Assembly: GCA_016790515.1 (NCBI GenBank)
Contig: JAEUOY010000106.1
Coordinates: 1 to 55,294 of the forward strand
DNA length: 55,294 bases
Reading direction: 5' to 3'
DNA from: Burkholderiaceae bacterium
GTDB taxonomy: Bacteria; Pseudomonadota; Gammaproteobacteria; Burkholderiales; Burkholderiaceae_C
The position numbers and the translations under genes are program-made. The notes beneath the pieces are model-generated. The model saw only the letters and a list, made by a program, of their open reading frames with translations, did not search any database and was not told where the DNA came from. Below, in pieces: positions 1 through 10,546 of this stretch (position 1 is its first letter; every line of letters starts with the position of its first letter).

Positions 1-123
1 CAGCAGCCGGTAGCGGCCGCGCAGCAGGCGCAGCACGCGCAGGCCGATGTCGCCGCAGCCGACCACCAGCAGGGTCGGGCGGCGCGACGTCGGATGGACC
101 GGGTGGACGGGGGCAGCGGGCAC
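1..123 (-). CDS. NAD(P)-binding epimerase/SDR-like protein, N-terminal fragment (gene runs off the left edge)
   Basis: Reading leftward from a GTG at 123, 41 codons are open to the window edge. They encode an arginine-rich lead-in and then LLVVGCGDIGLRVLRLL, a Rossmann beta-alpha-beta start with a GxGxxG dinucleotide-binding signature. This resembles the YeeZ-like NAD-dependent epimerase/dehydratase proteins of betaproteobacteria. The rest of the gene is outside the window, so substrate and full length are unknown. No ATG occurs in this stretch, so the GTG is the most likely start. It is divergent from the reductase gene to its right. Confidence 0.6.
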   Translation of the reverse strand, partial: MPAAPVHPVHPTSRRPTLLVVGCGDIGLRVLRLLRGRYRLL

Positions 124-175
124 AATGCGCGCCAGTCTACGTGCCCCCTGCCCGCCGCGCGCGGTCCCAGCCCCC

Positions 176-1210
176 ATGAGCCTCGTGATCACCCTGACGC
201 CCTCGGGTCGCGCCTTCGAGGTGCAGCGCGACGAGACGATCCTCGCCGCGGCGATCCGGCACGGTGTCGGCCTGCCCTACGGCTGCAAGGACGGCGCCTG
301 CGGCTCGTGCAAGAGCCGGCTGGTCTCGGGCCGGGTGATCCACGGCGCGCACCAGCTCAAGGCGCTGAGCGCCACCGAGGAGGACGCCGGCCTGGTGCTG
401 ACCTGCTGCGCGACGCCGCAGGCCGACTGCACGATCGAGGCCCGCAGCGTGCCCGGCGTCGGCGAATTCCCGGTGCTGAAGATGCCGACCCGGGTGCTGG
501 CGATCGATCGGCCGGCGCCCGACGTCGCGCTGCTGCGCATGCAGCTCCCGGCCAACCAGCGCTTCCAGTACCACGCCGGGCAGTATGTCGAGTTCCTCCT
601 CGCCGGCGGGGCGCGGCGCAGCTACTCGATGGCCAATGCACCGGGCCGGATCGGCAACCCGCCGGCGATCGAGCTGCACATCCGCCACATGCCGGGCGGG
701 CTGTTCACCGACACCGTGTTCGGCACGCTGAAGGTCAGGGACATCCTGCGCATCGAGGGGCCGTTCGGCAGCTTCCTGCTGCGTGAGTCGGCCAGGCCGA
801 TGATCCTGCTCGCCTCGGGCACCGGCTTCGCGCCGGTCAAGGCGCTGGTCGAGGAGATGCAGGACAAGGGCCTGCAGCGGCCGGCCACGCTGTACTGGGG
901 CTGCCGCCGCCGCGCCGACCTGTACCTGCACGACTGGGCCGAACAGGCCGCCGCCGCGATGCCGAACCTGCGCTACGTGCCGGTGCTGTCCGAGCCGCGG
1001 CCCGAAGACGGCTGGACCGGCCGCACGGGCCTGGTGCACCAGGCGGTGATGGCCGACTGGCCCGACCTGTCGGACCACCAGGTCTACGCCTGCGGCGCGC
1101 CGGTGATGGTCGACGCGGCGCAGCGCGACTTCGTCGAGCGCTGCGGCCTGCCGGCCGACGAGTTCATCGCCGACGCCTTCACCTCCGAAGCCGACAAGCA
1201 CGGCGCCTGA
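176..1210 (+). CDS. 2Fe-2S ferredoxin/FAD/NAD reductase (CDP-6-deoxy-delta-3,4-glucoseen reductase-like)
   Basis: A 344-residue flavin oxidoreductase that moves electrons between NAD(P)H and an acceptor through FAD and a plant-type [2Fe-2S] cluster. The N-terminal ferredoxin domain (about 1-95) carries C37, C42 and C45 and a fourth ligand at C77 or C78. An FAD-binding barrel follows with RRSYSMANAP (about residue 145), then a NAD-binding lobe with ILLASGTGFAP. In annotation this architecture is usually called CDP-6-deoxy-delta-3,4-glucoseen reductase, but the name is inherited: no dideoxysugar genes are nearby, so the real partner is unknown. The start chosen is ATG 176, which begins directly with the ferredoxin fold. 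An in-frame ATG at 125 would add 17 residues of low-complexity sequence. Confidence 0.85.
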   Translation: MSLVITLTPSGRAFEVQRDETILAAAIRHGVGLPYGCKDGACGSCKSRLVSGRVIHGAHQLKALSATEEDAGLVLTCCATPQADCTIEARSVPGVGEFPVLKMPTRVLAIDRPAPDVALLRMQLPANQRFQYHAGQYVEFLLAGGARRSYSMANAPGRIGNPPAIELHIRHMPGGLFTDTVFGTLKVRDILRIEGPFGSFLLRESARPMILLASGTGFAPVKALVEEMQDKGLQRPATLYWGCRRRADLYLHDWAEQAAAAMPNLRYVPVLSEPRPEDGWTGRTGLVHQAVMADWPDLSDHQVYACGAPVMVDAAQRDFVERCGLPADEFIADAFTSEADKHGA

Positions 1211-1237
1211 TGCCGCCCTCGCCGACCCCAGATCACC

Positions 1238-2224
1238 ATGACCCTTGACCGCCGCCACCTGCTGCAAGCCGGCCTCGCCCTCGCCGCCCCACTGCCCGCC
1301 TGGGCGCAGGGCGGCCGCACGATCCGCCTCATCGTGCCCTACGCGCCCGGCGGCCCGCTGGACGTCGTGGCCCGTGCGCTGGCCGCCGCGGTGAAGGACT
1401 CGCTCGGCACCGTGGTCGTCGACAACAAGCCCGGCGCCGGCGGCAACCTGGGCGCCGACCTGGCCGCCAAGGCCGCGCCCGACGGCCTGACGATCGTGAT
1501 GGGCGCGGTGGCCACGCATGCGATCAACCCCTGGCTGTTCGCCAAGCTGCCCTACGACCCGATCAAGGACTTCACGCCGATCACCCGCGTCGCGCAGGTG
1601 CCCAACGTGCTGGTGATGAACGCCGAGACCGCCGCGCGGCTGAACATCGCCGGCGTTCGCGACCTGGTCGCCTACGCGAAGAAGAACCCGGGCAGGCTGA
1701 ACTACGGCTCGGGCGGCAACGGCAGCGCCGGCCACCTGGCCGGCGAGATGCTCGAGGCCCAGGCCGGCCTGTTCATGGTGCACATTCCCTATGCCGGCGG
1801 CAACCCGGCGCAGCTGGCGCTGCTGTCGGGCCAGGTGGACCTGAACTTCGACAACCTGGCCAGCGCCGCGGCCAACATCCGCTCGGGCCGGCTGAAGGCG
1901 CTGGCGGTGACCACCGCGGCCCGCGCCGCCGCGATGCCCGAGCTGCCGACGATCGCCGAGGCCGGCCGCGATCTCGGGCTGGGCAGCTTCGACATCGGCA
2001 CCTGGTTCGGCCTGTTCGGCCCGGCCGGCTTGCCGGCCGACCTGACCACCCGGCTGAACCAGGCCTTCGTCGCCGCGCTGAACTCGCCCGAGCTCAAGGC
2101 GCGCATGGCCACGCTGATGGCCGAGCCCTCGCCGACCACGCCCGAGCAGTTCGCCGCCTTCGTCAAGGCCGAGCTGGCCAAGTACGGCCCGGTGGTCAAG
2201 GCCTCGGGCGCGAAGGTGGATTGA
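1238..2224 (+). CDS. Bug/TctC-family periplasmic solute-binding protein
   Basis: A 328-residue substrate-binding protein of the tripartite tricarboxylate transporter (Bug) family, expected in the periplasm to bind a carboxylate. It begins with an export signal, [21 protein letters not shown], which has a Tat-like RR pair and an AWAQ cleavage site near residue 24. The mature protein opens with [20 protein letters not shown], the conserved Bug start, and has [18 protein letters not shown] further on. No TctA/TctB membrane genes are present, which is normal: Burkholderiales carry many orphan Bug proteins. The ligand cannot be read from sequence. Its 3' end overlaps the convergent mobA gene by 29 bp. 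Confidence 0.9.
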   Translation: MTLDRRHLLQAGLALAAPLPAWAQGGRTIRLIVPYAPGGPLDVVARALAAAVKDSLGTVVVDNKPGAGGNLGADLAAKAAPDGLTIVMGAVATHAINPWLFAKLPYDPIKDFTPITRVAQVPNVLVMNAETAARLNIAGVRDLVAYAKKNPGRLNYGSGGNGSAGHLAGEMLEAQAGLFMVHIPYAGGNPAQLALLSGQVDLNFDNLASAAANIRSGRLKALAVTTAARAAAMPELPTIAEAGRDLGLGSFDIGTWFGLFGPAGLPADLTTRLNQAFVAALNSPELKARMATLMAEPSPTTPEQFAAFVKAELAKYGPVVKASGAKVD

Positions 2225-2834
2225 GACGCTGCAGCCGCTGCAGTTCGTCCTGGGTGTTGGCGTTGAAGAACGCGTCGGCGTCGTCGAACACCACGGTGGC
2301 GCAGCGGTGCTGGCCGGTCCAGCGGTCGATCTTGCGCTGGCCCGCCTGGGTGAAGGCGACCAGGCTCTCGATCAGCGACGCGGCCATCAGGCAGAACACC
2401 GGCTGCGGCTGGACCCGGCCGTCCTCGACCGTCGCCGCCATCGCGATCTCGGCGCCCTCGGCGACCAGCGCGTCGGCCAGCCGGGCGACCAGGTCGGTGG
2501 GGAAGTTCGGCGTGTCGCAGGGCACGGAGACCAGGTACGGCGTCTCGCAATGCTCCAGGCCGGCCAGGAACCCGGCCAGCGGGCCGGGAAAACTCTCCGA
2601 ACCAGCGGCCAACGCATCGGGCCAGACCGGCACGCCCATCGCCTCGTAGGCGCCGAGGTTGCGGTTGGCATTGATCATCACCGCACCCACCTGCGGCTGC
2701 AGCCGCAGCAGCGCGTGCATCGCCAGCGGCAGGCCCTGGTGCGACTGCAGGCCCTTGTCGGCACCGCCCATGCGGCTGCCGCGGCCGCCGGCGAGGACCA
2801 GCCCGGTGATGTCTTCGGGCGCGATGGCAGCCAT
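2196..2834 (-). CDS. mobA: Molybdenum cofactor guanylyltransferase MobA
   Basis: A 212-residue cytoplasmic nucleotidyltransferase that attaches GMP to molybdopterin to give the bis-MGD cofactor used by formate dehydrogenase. The N-terminal nucleotide-binding signature [19 protein letters not shown] (about residues 11-29) is clear, as are [15 protein letters not shown] and [11 protein letters not shown]. The length is normal for the family. It is the last gene of a leftward run (DUF3305, DUF3306, Fe-S protein, TorD-like, MobA) and starts 2 nt after the TorD-like stop, so translation is probably coupled. The context fits dedicated cofactor supply for the formate dehydrogenase encoded at 10.7-16.2 kb. 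Confidence 0.92.
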   Translation of the reverse strand: MAAIAPEDITGLVLAGGRGSRMGGADKGLQSHQGLPLAMHALLRLQPQVGAVMINANRNLGAYEAMGVPVWPDALAAGSESFPGPLAGFLAGLEHCETPYLVSVPCDTPNFPTDLVARLADALVAEGAEIAMAATVEDGRVQPQPVFCLMAASLIESLVAFTQAGQRKIDRWTGQHRCATVVFDDADAFFNANTQDELQRLQRLNPPSRPRP

Positions 2835-2836
2835 CG

Positions 2837-3481
2837 TCAGGTCTCCAGCAGGTCGAAGGCCTGGGTCTCGACCTCGACGAAGGCGCGGGTGAAGCCGGCC
2901 AGCGCGCGCCAGGTGGCCGCACGCGGGTGGGCCTCGACGGCGTCACAGAGACCGGCCACCCAGGTCTGCACGTGGTCGCGGAAGAAGCGGCGCTGCTGCT
3001 CGAGGTTGCAGGCCGCGGGGTCGTCGCCGGCGATCAGCCAGCGCATCACCTCGAAGACGAAGGCCACGTGGTCCTCGGTCTCGAGGCGGCCCTCGTCGCG
3101 GCCCAGCCCCAGCGCCGCCAGGTCGCTGCGCAGCGCGGCCAGCGGCTTCTCGTTGAGGAAGCCGCTCAGGTAGAACGAGCCGTAGGCGAAGACCTCGGGC
3201 CGGCCGACGCCGTGGAACAGCGCCTCATGCTCGGCCGCGGCCTCGGCGACCGTGGTCGCGCGCAGCGCGGCGACCAGTTCGCCCCACGGCGCCTCCAGGT
3301 GGCCGCCCGGCTGCGGCGCCGCGGTGACCGCGACGCGGAACTGCTGCAGCAGCGCCTCGTCGGGCGGCGCCAGCCAGAGGCCGGCGAGCAGGCCGTAGAG
3401 CTCGGCGCGGGCCAGTTCCTCGCTGTCGCCGGCGGTCGCGAAGCTCAGCGCGCGAAGATGCGGATCGTGCGGATCGTTCAT
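2837..3481 (-). CDS. TorD/DmsD-family molybdoenzyme chaperone
   Basis: A 214-residue, mostly helical cytoplasmic chaperone. TorD-family proteins hold the apo catalytic subunit and its Tat signal until bis-MGD is inserted. Visible family features are the early [18 protein letters not shown] segment and the later [19 protein letters not shown], which corresponds to the conserved E-x-D-H helix of TorD proteins. The start is ATG 3481: upstream the frame stays open but is a shadow of the neighbouring Fe-S gene. It lies 11 nt downstream of that gene and 2 nt upstream of mobA. The likely client is the Tat-exported FdhA in the divergent operon (inference). Confidence 0.85.
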   Translation of the reverse strand: MNDPHDPHLRALSFATAGDSEELARAELYGLLAGLWLAPPDEALLQQFRVAVTAAPQPGGHLEAPWGELVAALRATTVAEAAAEHEALFHGVGRPEVFAYGSFYLSGFLNEKPLAALRSDLAALGLGRDEGRLETEDHVAFVFEVMRWLIAGDDPAACNLEQQRRFFRDHVQTWVAGLCDAVEAHPRAATWRALAGFTRAFVEVETQAFDLLET

Positions 3482-3492
3482 CGCATTGCAGC

Positions 3493-5733
3493 TCAGAGGT
3501 CGGTGATCCGGACCTCGTTCGGATTCGTGTGGATGTCGATGACCCGGCAGTCGCCGCACATCTTCAGCCGTTCGGCCGCGGCGCCCTGGAATGCCGAGTG
3601 GGCGGCCAGCCTGGCGATCATCGCCTCGATCGCGCGCAGCGTGCCGAAAGGCTTGCCGCAGCGCACGCAGGCATAGGGTTCGACCTCGTGCAGCACCCGC
3701 GCGGACTGGCGCGCCTTGCCGGCATCGGCCAGCCACAGCCGGGGCTGCAGCGCCAGCGCCTGCTCGGGGCAGGTGGCCACGCACAGCCCGCACTGCACGC
3801 AGTTCTTCTCGACGAAGCGCAGTTGGGGCTTCTCGGGGTTGTCCAGCAGCGCCGCCTCGGGGCAGGCGCCGACACAGCTCAGGCACATCGTGCAGCGCCC
3901 GGCGTCGACGACCAGGCTGCCAAAAGGCGCACCGGCGGCCGGCAGCGCGATCTCGTCGGTCGGCCGCGGCGCCTGCGCCAGCAGGTGGGCGATCGCCAGG
4001 TCGAGCGTGCCGCGCTTGTCGGCCTGGGCCGCGAAGCCCGCCGGGCGCGCCACGCCCTGGGCCGGCGCGGCGCGCAGCGCGGCGTCCAGCGCCGGCAGGT
4101 CGCGTGCATCGTGGGCCTCGATCAGCGCGAAGTGCCGGCCGGCATAGCCCAGGCCGGTCAGGATCGCCTGGGCGAGCGCCATCTGATCGGCCAAGGCCGC
4201 CCGGTATTCGGGCGCCTCCTCGCCGGTCAGCAGCAGCCAGACCTGGCTGGCACCCTGGGCGATGGCTGCCAGCCACAGCTCGATGCCGGTGCTCGCGGTG
4301 TGCCACAGCGCCACCGGCAGCACACGGGCCGGCACACCGTGGATCGCGCCGGCCGCCGGCTGGCGCCTGTGCACGCTGGCGGCGCGGCCCAGTTCGTCGA
4401 TCAGCCGCGCGCCGGCGCCCTCGCTGTGCAGCAGCAGCGCGGCATCGCGCCCGCCGGCCTGGGCATAGGCGCCGAGCATCGTGCGCAGCCGCCGGCCCTG
4501 GTCGACCGGGCCCGGGTAGGCAAAGCTCATCGCGCCGCTCGGGCAGACGGTGCTGCAGGCGCCGCAGCCCACGCACAGGTGCGGCTCGACGACCACGCCA
4601 CCGCCCTGCCCGGCCGGCGCGGCCGGCGCTGGAAGCCCCGGCACCGGGCCGCGATGCTTGCCCGGCGCCTTGCCCTTCAGCGAGGCATCGCTGCGGATCG
4701 CCCGCGCCGAACAGACCTCGATGCAGGCGCTGCAGCCGACCTGCTGGTTGCGGCTGTGCGCGCACAGGTTCTGGCGGTAGTGGAAGAAGCGCGGCTTCTC
4801 GAATTCACCGACGCGCTCGCGCAGTTCGAGCACCGCGGCCATCAGCCGGCGATCGTCGGCGCCGGCATGCCAGTAGCCCTGCGGCGGCTGGTGCTGGCTG
4901 AAATGCGGCTGCTCGCGCAGGTCGAGCACCAGGTCGAAGCGCTCGTCCACCGTCTGCGGCGCACGCTCGAAATCGATCGCCCCGGCTGCGTCGCAGACCT
5001 TGACGCAGTCGCGGCGGCTTCGGCAGGCCGACAGGTCGACCTGGTAGCCGAAGTCGATCGCGCCCTCGGGGCAGGCGTCGATGCAGGCGTTGCAGCGGGT
5101 GCACAGCTCGAGATCGATCGGGTTGCGGCTTTCCCACTGCACCTCGAAGGCGCCGAGCCAGCCGCTCAGCCGGGTCAGCCGGCCGTTGAACACCGCATGC
5201 CGGTGCGCCTGCACCAGCGCGCCGCCGGGGCGGTCGACCAGCAGGCTCGGCTCGAGCCGGTCGGCCAGCAGCGCGGCGGCGCGCTCGGCCGCGTCGGCGC
5301 TGCCGATCACCAGGCAGCGGCCGCCCGAGCGGTAGCCGACGGTGCCGACCGGCTCGGCATCGGGCAGTTGCGCCGCGGCAATCAGCGCCGCCATCTTCGG
5401 CGTCGCCAGGGCCGCATCGCGCGACCAGCCGCCGGTCTCCCGCAGGTTGACGAAGCGGATCGGCCGCACCGTCTCGGGCGCCGCGCCTTCGGTCTGCGCG
5501 TTCAGTTCGACGAACAGCCGGCGCTCCTGGGTGCAGGCGACCAGCAGCGGCTCGGCGCTGGCGGCGGTGGCGATCGCCGCGCGCTGGAACGCCCCGGCCT
5601 CGCGCCGGCACAGGCCGCTGTGCGCGGCGACGATGCCCTCAGGGCTGGCGCCCGGGGTCCGGCTCAGCGCCGAGGCCAGCGCCTGCCGGTCCAGCGGCAT
5701 CGTGCGGTTGCAGTCGCAAAGCAGCGTCTTCAT
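3493..5733 (-). CDS. Large multi-cluster 4Fe-4S protein of the formate dehydrogenase locus
   Basis: A 746-residue soluble iron-sulfur protein with no export signal. Cysteine motifs in order: CTRCNACIDAC (211-221, ferredoxin-like), CRSRRDCVKVC (237-247), CSACIEVC with an upstream Cys (324-341), CVGCGACSTVC (387-397), CTMCLSCVGAC and CVQCGLCVATC (about 610-660), and a zinc-ribbon-like CVRC/CGDC pair (689-692 and 726-729). Four of these are full CxxCxxC...CP ferredoxin motifs, so it could carry at least four clusters. Homologues sit beside formate dehydrogenase genes in Burkholderiales but have no settled role; electron supply for cofactor or sulfur handling, or cytosolic electron transfer, are possible. 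Its start overlaps DUF3306 by 95 bp and its stop is 11 nt from the TorD-like gene. Confidence 0.85.
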   Translation of the reverse strand: MKTLLCDCNRTMPLDRQALASALSRTPGASPEGIVAAHSGLCRREAGAFQRAAIATAASAEPLLVACTQERRLFVELNAQTEGAAPETVRPIRFVNLRETGGWSRDAALATPKMAALIAAAQLPDAEPVGTVGYRSGGRCLVIGSADAAERAAALLADRLEPSLLVDRPGGALVQAHRHAVFNGRLTRLSGWLGAFEVQWESRNPIDLELCTRCNACIDACPEGAIDFGYQVDLSACRSRRDCVKVCDAAGAIDFERAPQTVDERFDLVLDLREQPHFSQHQPPQGYWHAGADDRRLMAAVLELRERVGEFEKPRFFHYRQNLCAHSRNQQVGCSACIEVCSARAIRSDASLKGKAPGKHRGPVPGLPAPAAPAGQGGGVVVEPHLCVGCGACSTVCPSGAMSFAYPGPVDQGRRLRTMLGAYAQAGGRDAALLLHSEGAGARLIDELGRAASVHRRQPAAGAIHGVPARVLPVALWHTASTGIELWLAAIAQGASQVWLLLTGEEAPEYRAALADQMALAQAILTGLGYAGRHFALIEAHDARDLPALDAALRAAPAQGVARPAGFAAQADKRGTLDLAIAHLLAQAPRPTDEIALPAAGAPFGSLVVDAGRCTMCLSCVGACPEAALLDNPEKPQLRFVEKNCVQCGLCVATCPEQALALQPRLWLADAGKARQSARVLHEVEPYACVRCGKPFGTLRAIEAMIARLAAHSAFQGAAAERLKMCGDCRVIDIHTNPNEVRITDL

Positions 5734-6259
5734 CGGGGGTGGCGATCGAGGTTTCCGTTCCGGAGGTGGGACGTCGGGTCGGCGCTTCGGGCGGTCCGGC
5801 CGGGGCTTCGTCGCCGAACAGGCCCAGCGCCGTCGCCTGCGCCATCTGGCGCAGCAGGCCGGCCGGCAGCGGGTCCGGACGGCCGTAGTCGTCGATGTAG
5901 GTGTCGAGCCCGTCCATCAGGTTGAAGTGCGGGTCGCTGAACAGCTTCTTCAGCGCGGCATTCTTCACCTGGCTGTCGACACCGGGGGCGACGAAGCGGG
6001 CGAAGTCGGACTCGCGCGTCAGCGCGGCGACGTCGGCCAGCGTCGGGGCCGGCGGTTCGGCCGCGGCAGGTGACGCGACCGGTGGTGCCGCAGGGGGTGC
6101 GGCCGGTGGTGCGGCCGGCAACGCGGGAGCCGCTGCCGCCGGCCCGGCAGACAGCGAGGCTGGCGCCGTGGCGGCCGGCTCGGCTGCGCCCTGGCGCGAT
6201 TGCGCCTTGCGCCGCGACCAGCGCGACAGGAAGCCGCCTTCGTCGGTGTCGGCCGCCAT
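5639..6259 (-). CDS. DUF3306 protein of the formate dehydrogenase locus
   Basis: A 206-residue protein of unknown function. Residues 1-20 (DEGGFLSRWSRRKAQ) are a typical DUF3306 start. A long Ala/Pro linker with repeated PPAA units spans about residues 25-70. The conserved core then reads LTRESDFARFVAPGVD, VKNAALKKLFSDPHFNLMDGLDTYIDDY and PLPAGLLRQM. ATG 6259 was chosen because it begins this conserved motif; the frame upstream is a shadow of DUF3305. The C-terminal 31 codons overlap the start of the large Fe-S gene in another frame. It lies 14 nt downstream of DUF3305. The constant pairing with DUF3305 and FDH genes suggests a maturation or assembly role, which is inference. Confidence 0.8.
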   Translation of the reverse strand: MAADTDEGGFLSRWSRRKAQSRQGAAEPAATAPASLSAGPAAAAPALPAAPPAAPPAAPPVASPAAAEPPAPTLADVAALTRESDFARFVAPGVDSQVKNAALKKLFSDPHFNLMDGLDTYIDDYGRPDPLPAGLLRQMAQATALGLFGDEAPAGPPEAPTRRPTSGTETSIATPDEDAALRLQPHDAAGPAGAGLGAEPDPGRQP

Positions 6260-6273
6260 CGTCCTGGCCGGGG

Positions 6274-6753
6274 TCAGCGCTCGCCCGGCGGCTTGAACGA
6301 GACCGGCCGGCGCCGCTGCTTCGGCTCGGGCCGGTAATGGGTGTCGACGAAGGCCTGCAGCCAGGCGCACTGCTCGTCGGGCAACGGCAGGCCGTCGACC
6401 CGCTCCTGCGCGTCGAGCAGCCGGCCGGCCTCGTTGTAGGACAGCGTCACCAGTTCGGGCCAGGCGTGCGCCGGATCCTCGTCGTCGACGCGCCACATCA
6501 CGAACCACACCGGCGCGCCCGAGCTGAGGTTCAGGTAGTAGCCCTCGGCCTCGTCGCGGTGCAGCGCGACGCCCAGGCCCGGGTACAGCGTCCGGGCGCG
6601 GTGGCCATCGTCGCGCAGCAGGCGCGGCTGGTCGCCGAAGCTGCCGTCGTCGACCAGCACCTCGGCGACCTGGAAGCGCCAGGCCTCCCAGGCATTGGGC
6701 TGCTGCTGGCGCTCGATCACCACCGCCACCGGACAATAGGGCCTCTGCTGCAT
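6274..6753 (-). CDS. DUF3305 protein of the formate dehydrogenase locus
   Basis: A 159-residue soluble protein. The start PYCPVAVVIERQQQPNAWEAWRF and the later GYYLNLSSGAPVWFVMWR and HYRPEPKQRRRPVSF are hallmarks of DUF3305, a family found next to DUF3306 and molybdenum formate dehydrogenases. Its biochemical role is unknown. It heads the leftward DUF3305-DUF3306-FeS-TorD-MobA run and lies 80 nt downstream of the histidine kinase stop, so it may be cotranscribed with the two-component genes or have its own promoter. I see no signal peptide or membrane span, so it should act in the cytoplasm. Confidence 0.82.
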   Translation of the reverse strand: MQQRPYCPVAVVIERQQQPNAWEAWRFQVAEVLVDDGSFGDQPRLLRDDGHRARTLYPGLGVALHRDEAEGYYLNLSSGAPVWFVMWRVDDEDPAHAWPELVTLSYNEAGRLLDAQERVDGLPLPDEQCAWLQAFVDTHYRPEPKQRRRPVSFKPPGER

Positions 6754-6833
6754 CGCGAGGCGAGTCTACTGGTCGCTGCCGCGACAGGTTGTCGGATCGG
6801 GCCGATGCCGGGCCCGCCGAGGGTTTGTCCGGA

Positions 6834-8935
6834 TCAGCCGGTGCCGGCAGGCTCGCTGAGCAGCAGCACCCGCATCACCGCGCCACTGCCTTCGGGCGCC
6901 GGCCGGTTGCCGGCCCGGATGTCGCCGCCGTAGCGCTCGACCAGGCTGCGGCTGATCCACAGGCCCAGCCCGGTGCCGTCCTTCTTGCGGGTGACGAAGG
7001 GCTGGAACAGCTCGCGCAGCAGCTCGTCGGACAGCCCCGGCCCGGTGTCGGCCACCGTGATGCAGACACCGGGGCCGGCGGCATCGGCCCAGTCCTCGGT
7101 GCGCAGCGTCAGCCGGCCGCCGTCGGGCATCGCGTGGATCGCGTTGACCATCAGGTTGACCAGCACCTGCTGGAGTTCCTGGCGGTTGATGCCGGCCGGC
7201 CTCGTCGCGCGCAGCTCGCGCTCGACCACGATGCCGGTGCTCGACAGCAGGTGACCGGTGAGCACAAGGCAGTCTTCGAGCGCGCGGCCGGTGTCCACCG
7301 GCTCGACATAGCCGGCATATTCGTTCGGCCGCGCGAACTGCAGCAGCTGGGTCACGATCAGCCGCATCCGCTCGATCTGCTCGTCGATCAGCTTCAGCTC
7401 GGCCTGCACGCGCTGCGCGTCGTCGCCCAGCAGTTCGCGGGCGAGGTCCAGGTTGCCCTGGATCACCGCGATCGGGTTGTTGACCTCGTGGGCGATGCTG
7501 GCGGTCAGTTGACCGACCGCGGCCATCTTTTCCGATCGCAGCAACTGCGCCTGCGCCGCCTGCAGGTCGCGGGTGCGCTCGTTGACCTTGGCGTCGAGTT
7601 CGGCGTTCCAGCGCTGCAGCGCGGCGGCCTTGTCGGCGAGGGTGTCGAGCAGCCGATCGAAGTGGCCGGCCAGCGCGCCGATCTCGTCGCCGCTGTCGAG
7701 CCGGCCGACGCGCGCGCCGAGCGCCCCACCCTCGACCTGCCGCATCGTCAGCGCCATCTGCTCGAGCGGGTGGAAGATCTGCCGCGCCCAGCGCGCCGAA
7801 ACCAGCGCGGCCAGCAGCATCACGCCGAAGAACAGCGCGCCGATGGCGGCCAGCACGCCGTACTTCAGCCAGGTGAACGGCCGCTCGAGGTAGCCGACGT
7901 AGAGCATGCCCACCCGGCGGCCGTCGGCGTCGCGCAGCGGCTGGTAGGCCGAGACGTACCAGTCGCTGACGACGAAGGCGCGGTCCAGCCAGGTTTCGCC
8001 GCGGCCCAGCACGGCCTCGCGCACGGCCATCGACACGCGGGTGCCGATGGCGCGCCGTTCGCCGTCGGCCAGGCCCCCCCGGGCCTCCTGCGACCGGTCG
8101 TCGCCGGCGGCCGGGCGGTCGGGCTCGAACAGCCGCACGTTGGTCGAGATGCGCACGTCGTCGAGGAACAGCGTCGCGGTGCCCCGGCTGCCGAACGGCA
8201 GGGCGCCTTCGGGATAGACGATCTGGTTGATGTGGTCGATGAACGGCAGGTTGCGGTTCAGCAGCAGGCCGGCCTGCACATGCGCCAGCAGCCGGCCGTC
8301 GGCAGCGCGCACCGGTGCCGCGGCGCGAACCACCATCGCCCGGTCCTCATGGCTGCGGGTGATCGGCAGCGCGTTGCGGGTCGGCAGCAGCGGCACCGTC
8401 ACCCGCTCGCGCAGCGCCGGCGGCAGCACGCCCTGCTCGGACGGCGGCAGCACGGCGACCGCCGCGGCCACGCGCTCGCCGGACCCGCCCGCCGCGGCGC
8501 CGGGCAGCCGCAACGGCGGCACCGCGCCGGCGTCGGCATCGACATCGGCCACCAGCAGCCGGCCCGCGGCATCGCGCAGGTTGATGAAGTCCAGCCCCTC
8601 CCGGGCCTTGTAGCGCCGCAACAGCGCCTGCAGCGTGCCGCGGTCGAGCGGCCCGGCGTCCGCCAGCACGTGCTGCAGCGCCTGGTGCAGCGCATTCGAA
8701 TCGGCCACCGCCGCGGTGCTGGCCGCCACCTCGCCGAGCACCCGCTCGAAATAGCCGTGCGCCACCGCGAGGTCCGACCGCACCTTGGTGATCAGCAGGC
8801 GGTCCAGCGCCGCGTCGCCCCAGACCAGCAGCACCGCGCCCAGCAGCGGCAGCACGCCCAGCAGCGGCAGCAGGGCCAGCGCCAGCAGCTTGCGGCGGAT
8901 CGGCCAGGCCGTGAAGCGCCCGGCCCGGCGCCGGG

Positions 8936-8954
<19 letters not shown>
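6834..8954 (-). CDS. Membrane sensor histidine kinase, FDH-linked
   Basis: A 706-residue kinase. A first membrane span (about 21-45, LLALALLPLLGVLPLLGAVLL) is followed by a roughly 300-residue periplasmic Cache-like sensor (the repeated RDAAGRLLVADVD / PVRAADGRLL pattern is typical). A second span lies around 345-370, then HAMP, a coiled coil, and HisKA with the phospho-acceptor H489 in SIAHEVNNPIAV. A HATPase_c domain with VNLMVNAIHAM, DTGPGLS and GTGLGLWIS closes the protein. It overlaps the response-regulator stop by 19 bp, so the two are translationally coupled. The position between the FDH accessory and structural genes implies it senses formate or a redox signal for this locus; the ligand is not visible. 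Confidence 0.9.
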
Positions 8955-10339
<1,385 letters not shown>

Positions 10340-10546
10340 CGGCAGCGTCTCTCGGCGGGGATTGTAGAAAGAGGCGGCCGTGCCTCGAACCGGCGGCGCC
10401 AGCCACAAGCGACGGCCACCGGGCGTCGACCTCCGATCTGCGACAAACTGTCGCGCACAGGCCGGGCGCTCCCTGATTGCAGCCTGCGCGCAGACGATCC
10501 TTAATTATGAAATCCGCTGCATGAGCTGCCTCGCCAGGAGTTGCCG
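10340..10546. promoter_or_regulatory. Divergent control region between the response regulator and FDH operon
   Basis: This 207-bp gap must hold promoters for both directions. Toward the FDH genes the only AT-rich patch is TTAATTATGAAAT at 10501-10513; TTGCAG at 10477-10482 with TTAATT at 10501 gives a weak -35/-10 pair at 18 bp spacing. A good Shine-Dalgarno, CAGGAG, precedes ATG 10547. I looked for a -24/-12 element (GG and GC 12 bp apart within TGGCACG-N4-TTGC) on the plus strand and found none that fits. That agrees with the GAFTGA-less regulator next door. Confidence 0.35.

Noticed and set aside
3529-5925. A 798-codon plus-strand open frame antisense to the 4Fe-4S gene
   Set aside because: Composition is Arg/Ala/Gly-rich with no motifs; it is a codon-bias shadow of the Cys-motif-rich minus-strand gene.
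10340-10546. Sigma-54 promoter for the FDH operon
   Set aside because: TTGCA at 10477 looked like a -12 box but the matching -24 position reads CG rather than GG; the GG nearby is 2 bp out of register.
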